Of a stretch of DNA of 22,678 bases, positions 17,101 to 22,678 are shown in pieces. The notes beneath the pieces are model-generated. The model did no database searches. It was given only the letters and a program-made list of their open reading frames with translations, and had not been told where the DNA came from. Made by a program: the position numbers and the translations under genes. Source of the DNA: an uncultured Eubacteriales bacterium. GTDB lineage: Bacteria; Bacillota; Clostridia; Christensenellales; CAG-138. How positions within the stretch are numbered: the first letter of the stretch is position 1; each line of letters begins with the position of its first letter. The stretch is taken from positions 1-22,678 of the forward strand of contig UREK01000030.1 in the NCBI GenBank assembly GCA_900546845.1, given 5' to 3'.

Positions 17101-17814
17101 GATGTGCTCGTCCTGCGCAACCTGACCGCAAGCGATGTTGCGGGGGCGGCGCTCGAATTTACGCGCCGCGCGCAGCAAGCGGAGATCATCTTCCTCCCCG
17201 GCGGTTTTTCCGGCGGTGACGAGCCGGACGGCTCCGGCAAGTTTATCACCGCATTCTTCCGCAGCCCGCGCATCCGCGAAAGCGTGGACGAACTGCTCAA
17301 GAACCGGGACGGCCTTATGTGCGGCGTGTGCAACGGCTTCCAGGCGCTCATCAAACTTGGGCTCATCCCCTATGGCGAAATCCGGGACGCGGATGCGCAG
17401 AGTCCGACGCTGACCTATAACGTCATCGGCAGGCACCAATCCAAGATCGTGCGCACGCGCGTGTGCTCCAACCGGTCGCCCTGGCTGATGCGCACCCAGC
17501 CGGACGAGGTGTATTCCGTGCCGGTCTCCCACGGCGAGGGGCGTATCCTTTGCAGCGAGGCGCAGCTTTGCGCGCTCGCGGAAAACGGGCAGATCGCTAC
17601 GCAGTACGTCGATCTTTCTGGCAAGCCCACGATGCAGGTGCAGTTTAACCCCAACGGCTCCGCTTGGGCCGTGGAGGGCCTGACCTCGCCGGACGGCCGC
17701 GTGCTCGGCAAAATGGGCCATTCCGAGCGCATCGGGGCAGGATTGTATAAAAACGTGGAAGGCCGCTATGATATGCAGATCTTCGCATCGGCGGCGGACT
17801 ACTTTAAAATTTAA
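14113..17814 (+). CDS. purL: Phosphoribosylformylglycinamidine synthase, single-chain (PurL)
   Basis: A 1,233-residue enzyme converting FGAR to FGAM with glutamine and ATP (step 4). It is the large form in which PurS-like, PurL and PurQ parts are fused: an N-terminal PurS-like segment (about 1-90), a linker, the FGAM synthase core (about 180-960) with KNETHNHPTEIEPFGGAA and GGRTGRDGCGGATGSSKSHD, and a class I glutaminase domain (about 975-1233). The glutaminase triad is C1073 in GVCNGFQ and H1203/E1205 in GHSERIG. No separate purS or purQ is present, as expected. Upstream open frame inside purD is ignored, since AAAGGAG (14101-14107) sits properly before the ATG at 14113. Confidence 0.97.
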   Translation: MVYRIFVEKKPEQANEARTLLNELQTLLGLSGITGLRLFNRYDVEGVSEALFRQCVTNVFSEPPVDDAYEALPEEGTAAVFAVESLPGQFDQRADSASQCIQLISQGERPLVRAAKVYMLFGAVDEAALAAVKQYVINPVESREASLTPVETLRAELEAPDGVETLSGFTALGRDGLLALHKRLGLAMDLDDLFCCQRYFQSERRDPTITEVRVLDTYWSDHCRHTTFGTRLTDIAFDHPRAAETYARYEAIRAEMGANKPVTLMDMATRAAKYLKKTGQLQRLDESDEINACTVKIDVETDAGTEPWLLLFKNETHNHPTEIEPFGGAATCIGGAIRDPLSGRAYVYQAMRLTGAADPLRPVSETLPGKLPQRKLVTTAAAGYSSYGNQIGLATGLVDELYHPGYAAKRMEIGAVVGAVPERNVRRETPAPGDVVILLGGRTGRDGCGGATGSSKSHDTSSIETCGAEVQKGNAPEERKLQRLFRNPEAALLIKRCNDFGAGGVSVAVGELAESLRINLDAVPKKYEGLDGTELAISESQERMAVVVAAVDAARFRALAAEENLEATIVATVTDDGRMTMDWKGKRIVDLSRAFLDTNGAPKEAKVRVAAPKAPEARKAGGFAETYLALAGDLNICSKRGLAERFDSTIGAGSVLMPFGGKRQRTPAQAMAAKIPVHKGDTSTCSVMAWGFDPFESERDPYCGAYTAVAQSVAKVVAAGAPLANCYLTFQEYFEKLGGKPERWGKPTAALLGAFAAQLDLGIGAIGGKDSMSGSFNDIDVPPTLVSFAISTGEVKNVISPEFKQAGAPVYRIAAEVDADGMLVPESLRACLSTVEQLIREGKAVSAYVCGQGGAAEAVLKMCLGNGFGFDFAEGVSAEALFRKHPACFLVEAAEGTLPESMLLGRVSAERALRFGGETVALCTLEDAYEGKLESVFACNIPMEEPATLPAPRFAAQRWGTPRLRKAAARALIPVFPGTNCEYDTARAFERAGIAADVLVLRNLTASDVAGAALEFTRRAQQAEIIFLPGGFSGGDEPDGSGKFITAFFRSPRIRESVDELLKNRDGLMCGVCNGFQALIKLGLIPYGEIRDADAQSPTLTYNVIGRHQSKIVRTRVCSNRSPWLMRTQPDEVYSVPVSHGEGRILCSEAQLCALAENGQIATQYVDLSGKPTMQVQFNPNGSAWAVEGLTSPDGRVLGKMGHSERIGAGLYKNVEGRYDMQIFASAADYFKI

Positions 17815-17837
17815 CCGAGAAAGGCGGTGCAAACAGT

Positions 17838-18692
17838 ATGGCGACCATCATCAGAGGAAAAGAAGTGGCCGAACATGTGCTTGCGCAGGTGAAGGAGGAC
17901 GTTGCGGCGCTGGCCGCGCGGGGCGTTACGCCCTGCCTTGCGGTCATCCTCGTGGGGGATGACCCCGCGTCGCAGGTCTATGTGCGCAAAAAGAAGGAGA
18001 AGTGCGCGGAGCTTGGCATGCGCTCGCTGGAATTTACCCTGCCCGCGGAAACGGACGAGACGGAGCTGCTTGCGCTCATCGGAAAGCTCAACGCGGATGC
18101 GAATGTGCACGGCGTTCTTTGCCAGCTCCCGCTGCCCGCGCACCTTGACGAGCAGACCATCGTGCGCGCGGTCGCGCCGGAAAAGGACGTGGATGGGTTC
18201 ACCTGCCGCATCTCGGCGGACGCGAAGCGCGACCTCATGCCATGCACGCCCGCGGGCGTGATGGAAATGCTCCAATATGCGGGCGTCCCAATCGCGGGCA
18301 AGCAGTGCGTCGTCGTCGGCCGCAGCAACATCGTGGGCAAGCCCATGGCAATGCTGCTTTTGCAGGCGGACGGCACGGTAACGGTCTGCCATTCCAAAAC
18401 GAAGGAGCTCGCGGCCGTGACCCGCACGGCGGATATCCTCATCGCGGCGGTCGGGAGGCCGCGCTTCATCACGGCGGATATGGTCAAGGAAGGCGCCGTG
18501 GTGATCGACGTCGGCGTGAACCGGGGCGCGGATAAAAAGCTCCTCGGGGACGTGGACTTCGAGGCCGTCGAAAAGAAGGCTTCCCACATTACGCCCGTGC
18601 CCGGCGGCGTCGGCGTGATGACCATCGCCATGCTGATGAAGAACACCGTGCGCGCTGCGGCGCTGCAAAACCCGGCAAAGAAGGATTCATAA
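17838..18692 (+). CDS. folD: Methylene-THF dehydrogenase/methenyl-THF cyclohydrolase (FolD)
   Basis: A 284-residue bifunctional cytosolic enzyme that oxidises 5,10-methylene-THF with NAD(P) and hydrolyses the product to 10-formyl-THF, the formyl donor for PurN and the AICAR transformylase. Family marks are VGDDPASQVYVRKK with the catalytic YxxxK (Y48, K52), QLPLP, PEKDVDGF, VVGRSNIVGKP in the Rossmann fold and the C-terminal PGGVGVMT. It follows purL by 23 bases with an AAAGGCGG site, so it belongs to the same operon and supplies its cofactor. Confidence 0.97.
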   Translation: MATIIRGKEVAEHVLAQVKEDVAALAARGVTPCLAVILVGDDPASQVYVRKKKEKCAELGMRSLEFTLPAETDETELLALIGKLNADANVHGVLCQLPLPAHLDEQTIVRAVAPEKDVDGFTCRISADAKRDLMPCTPAGVMEMLQYAGVPIAGKQCVVVGRSNIVGKPMAMLLLQADGTVTVCHSKTKELAAVTRTADILIAAVGRPRFITADMVKEGAVVIDVGVNRGADKKLLGDVDFEAVEKKASHITPVPGGVGVMTIAMLMKNTVRAAALQNPAKKDS

Positions 18693-18706
18693 CAGGAGGA
18701 GAGATC

Positions 18707-20215
18707 ATGGCTTATTTTTACGAGGAACCTTCGCATACCTTCAGCGAGTATCTTTTGGTCCCCGGCTATTCCTCTGCGGACTGTATTCCGGCGAACGTTA
18801 CGCTCAAAACGCCGGTCGTGCGCTTCAAAAAGGGGGAGAGGAGCGCTATCGAGATGAACATCCCGCTCGTCTCGGCGGTGATGCAGTCCGTTTCGGATGA
18901 CAAGATGGCCATTGCGCTCGCCAAGGAGGGCGGCGTTGCGTTTATTTATGGCTCTCAGACCGTTGAGCGCCAGGCGGAAATGGTGCGCCGCGCGAAGAAC
19001 TACAAGGCGGGTTTCGTCGTGAGCGATTCCAACATCCGGCCGGATCAGACGCTTGCGGACGTGCTTGAACTCAAGGAACGCCTCGGGCATTCCACCATGG
19101 CCGTCACGGACGACGGCACGGGCACCGGCAAGTTCCTCGGCATCGTCACGAGCCGGGATTACCGCGTGAGCCGCATGGATAAGGCGACGCGGGTTTCCGA
19201 ATTCATGACCCCGGTGGAAAAGACAATCTTCGCACCGGAAGGCACGAGCCTCAAGGAAGCGAACGACATCATCTGGGATCACAAGCTCAACGCGCTGCCC
19301 ATCCTGGACAAAAACGGCCGCCTGGTGGCGTTCGTGTTCCGCAAGGATTACGACATCCACAAAGGCAACCCGGATGAACTGCTCGATGCGCATAAGCGCT
19401 ACGTCGTCGGCGCGGGCGTGAATACGCGCGATTATGAGACGCGCATCCCCGCGCTCGTGGACGCGGGCGTGGATGTGCTGTGCATCGATTCCTCCGAGGG
19501 CTTTACCGAATGGCAGAAGCGCACACTCGCCTGGGTGCGGGAGCGCTACGGCGATGCGGTGAAGATCGGCGCGGGCAACGTCGTGGATCGGGATGGCTTC
19601 CGCTTCCTCGCGGACGCGGGCGCAGACTTTGTGAAGGTCGGCATCGGCGGCGGCTCCATCTGCATTACGCGCGAGACAAAAGGCATCGGCCGCGGCCAGG
19701 CCACGGCGGTGATCGAGGTCGCCAAGGCGCGGGATGAATATTTTGAAGAGACGGGCGTCTATGTCCCGATCTGCTCGGACGGCGGCATCGTGCAGGACTA
19801 CCACATTACGCTCGCCCTTGCCATGGGCGCGGATTTCTGCATGCTCGGCCGCTATTTTGCCCGCTTTGACGAAAGCCCGACGAGCCGCGTGCTCATCAAC
19901 GGCAACTATATGAAGGAGTACTGGGGCGAAGGCTCCGCCCGCGCGCGCAACTGGCAGCGCTATGACATGGGTGGCGCGGCGAAGCTCTCCTTTGAAGAGG
20001 GCGTGGATTCCTATGTGCCCTATGCCGGGAGCCTACGGGACAACGTTTCCCTGACGCTTTCCAAGGTGCGCTCCACGATGTGCAACTGCGGCGTGCTCTC
20101 CATCCCGGAACTGCGCGAGAAGGCGCGGCTTACGCTCGTCTCCTCCGTCAGCATCGTGGAAGGCGGCGCGCATGACGTGGTGCTCAAGGATCACACCGGC
20201 GCAATGTCAAAATAA
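18707..20215 (+). CDS. guaB: IMP dehydrogenase (GuaB), Tritrichomonas-like type
   Basis: A 502-residue enzyme oxidising IMP to XMP with NAD, the first step to GMP. It has a TIM-barrel catalytic domain with two CBS domains inserted (about 110-216). The catalytic loop is GGGSICITRE with C319; the mobile flap NWQRYD carries R418 and Y419; K310 and E431 are also present. These positions coincide exactly with the published numbering of the Tritrichomonas foetus enzyme, and long stretches resemble that protein as I remember it. Lys310/Glu431 are the residues linked to low mycophenolic-acid sensitivity in T. foetus. AGGAGGAG before the start, 14 bases after folD; last gene of the purine run. Confidence 0.97.
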   Translation: MAYFYEEPSHTFSEYLLVPGYSSADCIPANVTLKTPVVRFKKGERSAIEMNIPLVSAVMQSVSDDKMAIALAKEGGVAFIYGSQTVERQAEMVRRAKNYKAGFVVSDSNIRPDQTLADVLELKERLGHSTMAVTDDGTGTGKFLGIVTSRDYRVSRMDKATRVSEFMTPVEKTIFAPEGTSLKEANDIIWDHKLNALPILDKNGRLVAFVFRKDYDIHKGNPDELLDAHKRYVVGAGVNTRDYETRIPALVDAGVDVLCIDSSEGFTEWQKRTLAWVRERYGDAVKIGAGNVVDRDGFRFLADAGADFVKVGIGGGSICITRETKGIGRGQATAVIEVAKARDEYFEETGVYVPICSDGGIVQDYHITLALAMGADFCMLGRYFARFDESPTSRVLINGNYMKEYWGEGSARARNWQRYDMGGAAKLSFEEGVDSYVPYAGSLRDNVSLTLSKVRSTMCNCGVLSIPELREKARLTLVSSVSIVEGGAHDVVLKDHTGAMSK

Positions 20216-20224
20216 TCCGGTGTT

Positions 20225-20274
20225 TCGGAACAACCGAGAACCTGGCCCACGCGGGCCGGGTTCTCGGTTGCCGA
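20225..20274. terminator. Long hairpin after guaB
   Basis: An 18-bp stem (20231-20248 with 20253-20270, one G-T wobble) around ACGC is extended by TCGG/CCGA beyond an AA bulge. It starts 10 bases after the guaB stop and is likely to block or protect the 3' end. It lacks a U-run, being followed by AAAAAG, so it is not a textbook intrinsic terminator. Confidence 0.5.
20238..20265. repeat. 28-base hairpin core repeat, copy A
   Basis: This 28-base unit (starts GAACCTGGCC, ends GGGTTCTC) recurs at 20461-20488 with a single base difference. The two copies bracket the long dispersed element. Confidence 0.85.
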
Positions 20275-20332
20275 AAAAGTCTCTCCGGGATTGTCAAGGG
20301 CCGCAGCCCTTGACTTTTGATCGCGAGCAGCG
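20268..20332. repeat. 5' half of dispersed repeat, copy 1
   Basis: These 65 bases are identical to 22614-22678 except at two positions. They include an almost perfect 22-base palindrome at 20293-20314 (GTCAAGGGCC... CCCTTGAC), with one central mismatch that is repaired in the second copy. Confidence 0.95.
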
Positions 20333-20351
20333 ACCTGTGCGGTGCGAGCGA

Positions 20352-20378
20352 AAAGCCTTGCGCCGCAAGGCTTTCTTT
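20352..20378 (+). terminator. Intrinsic terminator of the purine operon (within repeat)
   Basis: A perfect 10-bp stem, AAAGCCTTGC (20352-20361) and GCAAGGCTTT (20365-20374), with loop GCC, followed by CTTT. It is a reasonable Rho-independent terminator for the run ending at guaB, and seems to be carried inside the dispersed repeat. Confidence 0.65.
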
Positions 20379-20403
20379 ACACGGAGCGCTGGCCGCGTCA
20401 TCG

Positions 20404-20461
20404 GCGCAAGCGCGACGTGAATTCTCGCTAAAGTGGCATCTGCCACTTTAGCGACAGCCTG
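20404..20461. repeat. 3' half of dispersed repeat, copy 2
   Basis: Close match to 15-73. Contains a perfect 12-bp stem, GCTAAAGTGGCA (20427-20438) and TGCCACTTTAGC (20441-20452), closing over TC. Confidence 0.85.
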
Positions 20462-20488
20462 AACCTGGCCCACGCGGACCGGGTTCTC
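20461..20488. repeat. 28-base hairpin core repeat, copy B
   Basis: 27 of 28 bases match copy A at 20238-20265. The one difference introduces an A-C mismatch into an otherwise intact 11-bp stem. Confidence 0.85.
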
Positions 20489-20550
20489 ATTGCTTTATTG
20501 AAAACCCTACAGCCTGTGGTTTGACAAATTCTGAACATTTTTAGCAAGGC

Positions 20551-20580
20551 TTGCACTGCGTTGCCATTTCGTAGTAAAAT
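20551..20580 (+). promoter_or_regulatory. Candidate promoter of VanW-domain gene
   Basis: TTGCAC (20551-20556), 18 bases, then TAAAAT (20575-20580) in a locally AT-rich stretch. Transcription would start near 20587, giving a leader of about 90 bases. A perfect TTGACA at 20521-20526 has no matching -10. Confidence 0.4.
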
Positions 20581-20595
20581 AAATTGAAATATTGT

Positions 20596-20664
20596 GCAAA
20601 AGCCTGCTTGGACTGCAACCATAAGGCTTTGCTGAACATGCGAATACCGTGCGCCGCAGGGCGC
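20596..20664 (+). promoter_or_regulatory. Leader hairpins of VanW-domain gene
   Basis: GCAAAAGCCT (20596-20605) pairs with AAGGCTTTGC (20623-20632) with one bulge, and GCGCC/GGCGC (20651-20655, 20660-20664) forms a small stem just before the ribosome site. No known riboswitch is recognised. Confidence 0.35.
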
Positions 20665-20677
20665 GACAGAGGAAGAA

Positions 20678-22558
20678 ATGGCAAACTATACCTACGATCC
20701 GGGACCGCAGCTCCCAAACTATATGAAAAAACGGATGGAGGCAAACGCTTCCGCAGGCTCAGCGCGCGCAAAAGCGCCGGTGCATGCCGCGAAAGAGAGC
20801 ACAGCCCGCGCGGGGGCTATGAGCACCGGGACGCGCGGTGCCGCGGCCGCACCCCGGAAGGGAAGCGGCACGAGCCATGCGGCCAAGCCGCAGGCACAGG
20901 CACAAAAACGCGCTGCAAGCGCACCCAAAACGGCGCATACCGCCGCAAAAACGGGAGGCGCCGCCCCAAACGCAAAGAAGAACGGCGGCGCGGCAACCAG
21001 CCACAGCAAGAAAAAAAAGGCGCAGAAGCGCAAACACATGCTGCATATGCTTCTGGGCGCGGCAGCCTGCCTTGCCTGCATCATCGGCGTGATATGGATC
21101 GCAACGCGGGAAAACGAGGCCAACATCCCGGCGGACATCGACGCAATCATGAGCACGAAGCAGACGTTCCGCGACGGCGTGAAGCTGATCGGCGTGGATG
21201 TGAGCGGCATGACGCCCGAGGAAGCGACCGGGCTTGTGAAATATGCGGCGGAGAAGAAGCTCGAAAAGGTCGCCGTCACCGTGGCGCTCGCGGGCGAGCG
21301 CTGGACATTCAGCGCAGGCGATCTCGGCATGGGCTATGACCTGACCGAAACCTTTGTCCAGGGCCTTGCCTATGGCCGCGGCGAGGACGACGAGGTGCAG
21401 GATGTACTTGCCGCCGGCGCGGGCGAGTTTGACGCGGAATACACTTGGGATAGGGAGGCAATCCTCGCCGCGCTTGCGCAGCTTGCCCCTTCCATCAACA
21501 CGGAGGCCACGCAGCCTTATGCCGAGCCCATTACCGATTGGGCGAGCGAGGAACGCTTCAACTACATCGCAGGCGAGGAAGGCCGTGCCCTCAACGATGA
21601 GGCGACAGCGGACCTCATCGAATATGCGCTGCGCACCGGCGAGTTTGAGACGACGATCGAACCCGTGGTGAACGCGGTACTGCCGACGGCGACAATCGAG
21701 GACGTAAGGGCACACACGCAGTATATCTCCGAATATACGACCACCTTCTCTGCGGCGCGGGATGACGAGACAAAACAGAACCGCCTCTATAACATCCGAA
21801 AAGCTGCGGACATCATCAACGGAAACCGTATCGAGCCGGGCGAGGAATGGAGCTTCAATGCGATCGTTGGCCCCCGCACCTACGAGCTGGGGTGGAAGGG
21901 CGCAAACGGCATCAGCGGCGGCAAGGAATATACCGTGCAGGCCGGCGGCGGTATCTGCCAGCCGAGCACGACGCTTTACAACGCACTGCTGTGCGCGGGC
22001 GCGAGCATGGACGAAGGCGCGGGCATTATGATCGTTGACCGCCGCGCGCACACGATCCCATCCGACTATGTGGACGTTGGCCTGGATGCGACGGTGGATA
22101 CCCGCGGAATCGACTTCGTGTTCCGCAACAACACGGAATCCCCGCTGTTTATCTTTGCCGAGGTAAAGAATGTGGAAGGGCGCAGCAGCCGCTATCAGAT
22201 CACGGTCTATGTATACGGCGAACCGCTGCCCGAAGGCGTAACCTATAAATCCCGCAGCGAGATCATCGAAGTTACCTCACGCGAGAGCGAGACGGTCTAT
22301 GCCCAGGATGTGTCGATCCCAACGGGCTATCAGAAGGAGAAGATCGTGCAGCGGGAAGGCTATGTAGCCGAAGCGTATTTGGATAAATACGTAAACGGGG
22401 AGTTGGCGGAAAGCACACTGCTGTATACGGATAAATACAAGGGAAACCCGGCGGAGATCGCCATCGGCACAGGGCCTGCTCTGCAGGCGGGCGAGGCTGT
22501 GCCGGAGGGCTTGGTTCCAGTTGGGACGGCGCCTACGGAGGCTTCCTCCCGGGCATAA
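20678..22558 (+). CDS. VanW-domain protein, membrane-anchored, with G5-like C-terminus
   Basis: A 626-residue single-pass membrane protein. Residues 1-118 are cytoplasmic, Ala/Lys-rich and low in complexity, ending in a basic KKKKAQKRK stop-transfer segment; the membrane helix is about 119-141. Outside are two repeats resembling the PG_binding_4 domain (about 165-365; VDVSGMTPEEA is a typical opening) and a VanW domain (about 383-520, EPGEEWSFNAIVGPR and GGGICQPSTTLYNAL). The C-terminus (about 525-615) looks like a G5-type beta domain ending IAIGTGP. VanW proteins occur in vancomycin clusters, but the biochemical role is unproven and most members, as here, are general cell-wall-associated proteins. 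GAGGAAG before the ATG supports the start. It stands alone after the purine run and is probably unrelated to it. Confidence 0.88.
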   Translation: MANYTYDPGPQLPNYMKKRMEANASAGSARAKAPVHAAKESTARAGAMSTGTRGAAAAPRKGSGTSHAAKPQAQAQKRAASAPKTAHTAAKTGGAAPNAKKNGGAATSHSKKKKAQKRKHMLHMLLGAAACLACIIGVIWIATRENEANIPADIDAIMSTKQTFRDGVKLIGVDVSGMTPEEATGLVKYAAEKKLEKVAVTVALAGERWTFSAGDLGMGYDLTETFVQGLAYGRGEDDEVQDVLAAGAGEFDAEYTWDREAILAALAQLAPSINTEATQPYAEPITDWASEERFNYIAGEEGRALNDEATADLIEYALRTGEFETTIEPVVNAVLPTATIEDVRAHTQYISEYTTTFSAARDDETKQNRLYNIRKAADIINGNRIEPGEEWSFNAIVGPRTYELGWKGANGISGGKEYTVQAGGGICQPSTTLYNALLCAGASMDEGAGIMIVDRRAHTIPSDYVDVGLDATVDTRGIDFVFRNNTESPLFIFAEVKNVEGRSSRYQITVYVYGEPLPEGVTYKSRSEIIEVTSRESETVYAQDVSIPTGYQKEKIVQREGYVAEAYLDKYVNGELAESTLLYTDKYKGNPAEIAIGTGPALQAGEAVPEGLVPVGTAPTEASSRA

Positions 22559-22582
22559 GCGTACGCAATTTATGAATTAGAA

Positions 22583-22608
22583 ACGGCCGGAGGGAATCCT
22601 CCGGCCGT
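22583..22608 (+). terminator. Hairpin after VanW-domain gene
   Basis: A perfect 11-bp GC-rich stem, ACGGCCGGAGG and CCTCCGGCCGT, with loop GAAT, 24 bases after the stop. No U-run follows, so intrinsic termination is likely but not certain. Confidence 0.6.
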
Positions 22609-22613
22609 CGAAC

Positions 22614-22678
22614 TTGTCGAAAAAGTCTCTCCGGGATTGTCAAGGGCCGCGGCCCTTGACTTTTGATCGCGAGCAGCG
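22614..22678. repeat. 5' half of dispersed repeat, copy 2 (cut by window end)
   Basis: Matches 20268-20332 at 63 of 65 positions and includes a perfect 22-base palindrome at 22639-22660. The rest of the element presumably continues past the window. Confidence 0.95.

Larger units (their letters stand above)
20216..20677. other. 462-base gene-free region of hairpins, repeats and a promoter
   Basis: No convincing protein gene here on either strand. In order it holds a long hairpin (20225-20274), the 5' repeat half (20268-20332), a terminator-like hairpin (20352-20378), the 3' repeat half with its own hairpin (20404-20461), a second copy of the first hairpin's core (20461-20488), and a candidate promoter and leader for the VanW gene. 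The features are listed separately. Confidence 0.8.

Noticed and set aside
17978..19804. 608-codon open frame on the minus strand
   Set aside because: Antisense across folD and guaB; composition typical of a shadow frame.
20172..20420. 82-codon open frame after guaB
   Set aside because: It overlaps guaB and then runs through the repeat element; no domain or ribosome site.
1..22678. CRISPR array, tRNA, rRNA, prophage or transposase genes
   Set aside because: No regularly spaced repeats, no cloverleaf or rRNA sequence noticed, and no integrase or transposase-like protein among the reading frames.

Overview
The window is a 22.7 kb, strongly GC-rich piece of bacterial chromosome. It looks like a gut-type Clostridia genome, possibly Christensenellales or a relative, but that placement is my judgement from gene style only. 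The pointers are strong Shine-Dalgarno sites, a purE-C-F-M-N-x-H-D-L gene order, single-chain clostridial PurL, a VanW/G5-type envelope protein, and an RND pump with no membrane-fusion or outer-membrane partner, as expected for a cell with one membrane.

Layout. (1) 1-73 holds part of a dispersed, hairpin-forming intergenic repeat. (2) 128-4921 is a TetR-regulator plus RND-pump operon behind a consensus promoter whose spacer carries a 9-bp inverted repeat, a likely autoregulatory operator. (3) 4922-5095 is a convergent terminator region. (4) 5096-5557 (minus strand) is a zinc-dependent dCMP deaminase. (5) 5761-6489 is a GntR/UTRA regulator with two copies of an 11-bp operator-like motif just downstream of a near-consensus promoter. 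(6) 6546-20215 is an almost gapless run of eleven purine genes: purE, purC, purF, purM, purN, a PurO-type IMP cyclohydrolase, a stand-alone AICAR transformylase, purD, purL, folD and guaB. (7) 20216-20677 is a gene-free region of stacked hairpins and repeat copies. (8) 20678-22558 is a membrane-anchored VanW-domain protein. (9) From 22614 to the window end there is a second copy of the 5' half of the repeat.

Working together: PurF, PurD, PurN, PurL, PurM, PurE and PurC take PRPP to SAICAR. PurB, which makes AICAR, is not in the window. The stand-alone transformylase and the PurO-like enzyme replace the usual fused PurH and finish IMP. FolD supplies 10-formyl-THF for both formyl-transfer steps, and GuaB commits IMP to GMP. 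PurK, PurB, PurA and GuaA are not in the window.

The most interesting points are: the split and non-homologously replaced PurH; an IMP dehydrogenase that appears to match the unusual Tritrichomonas foetus enzyme residue for residue, including its mycophenolate-resistance positions; a candidate purine regulator of the GntR/UTRA family with twin operators; and a dispersed repeat whose hairpin shows a compensatory base-pair change between two copies.
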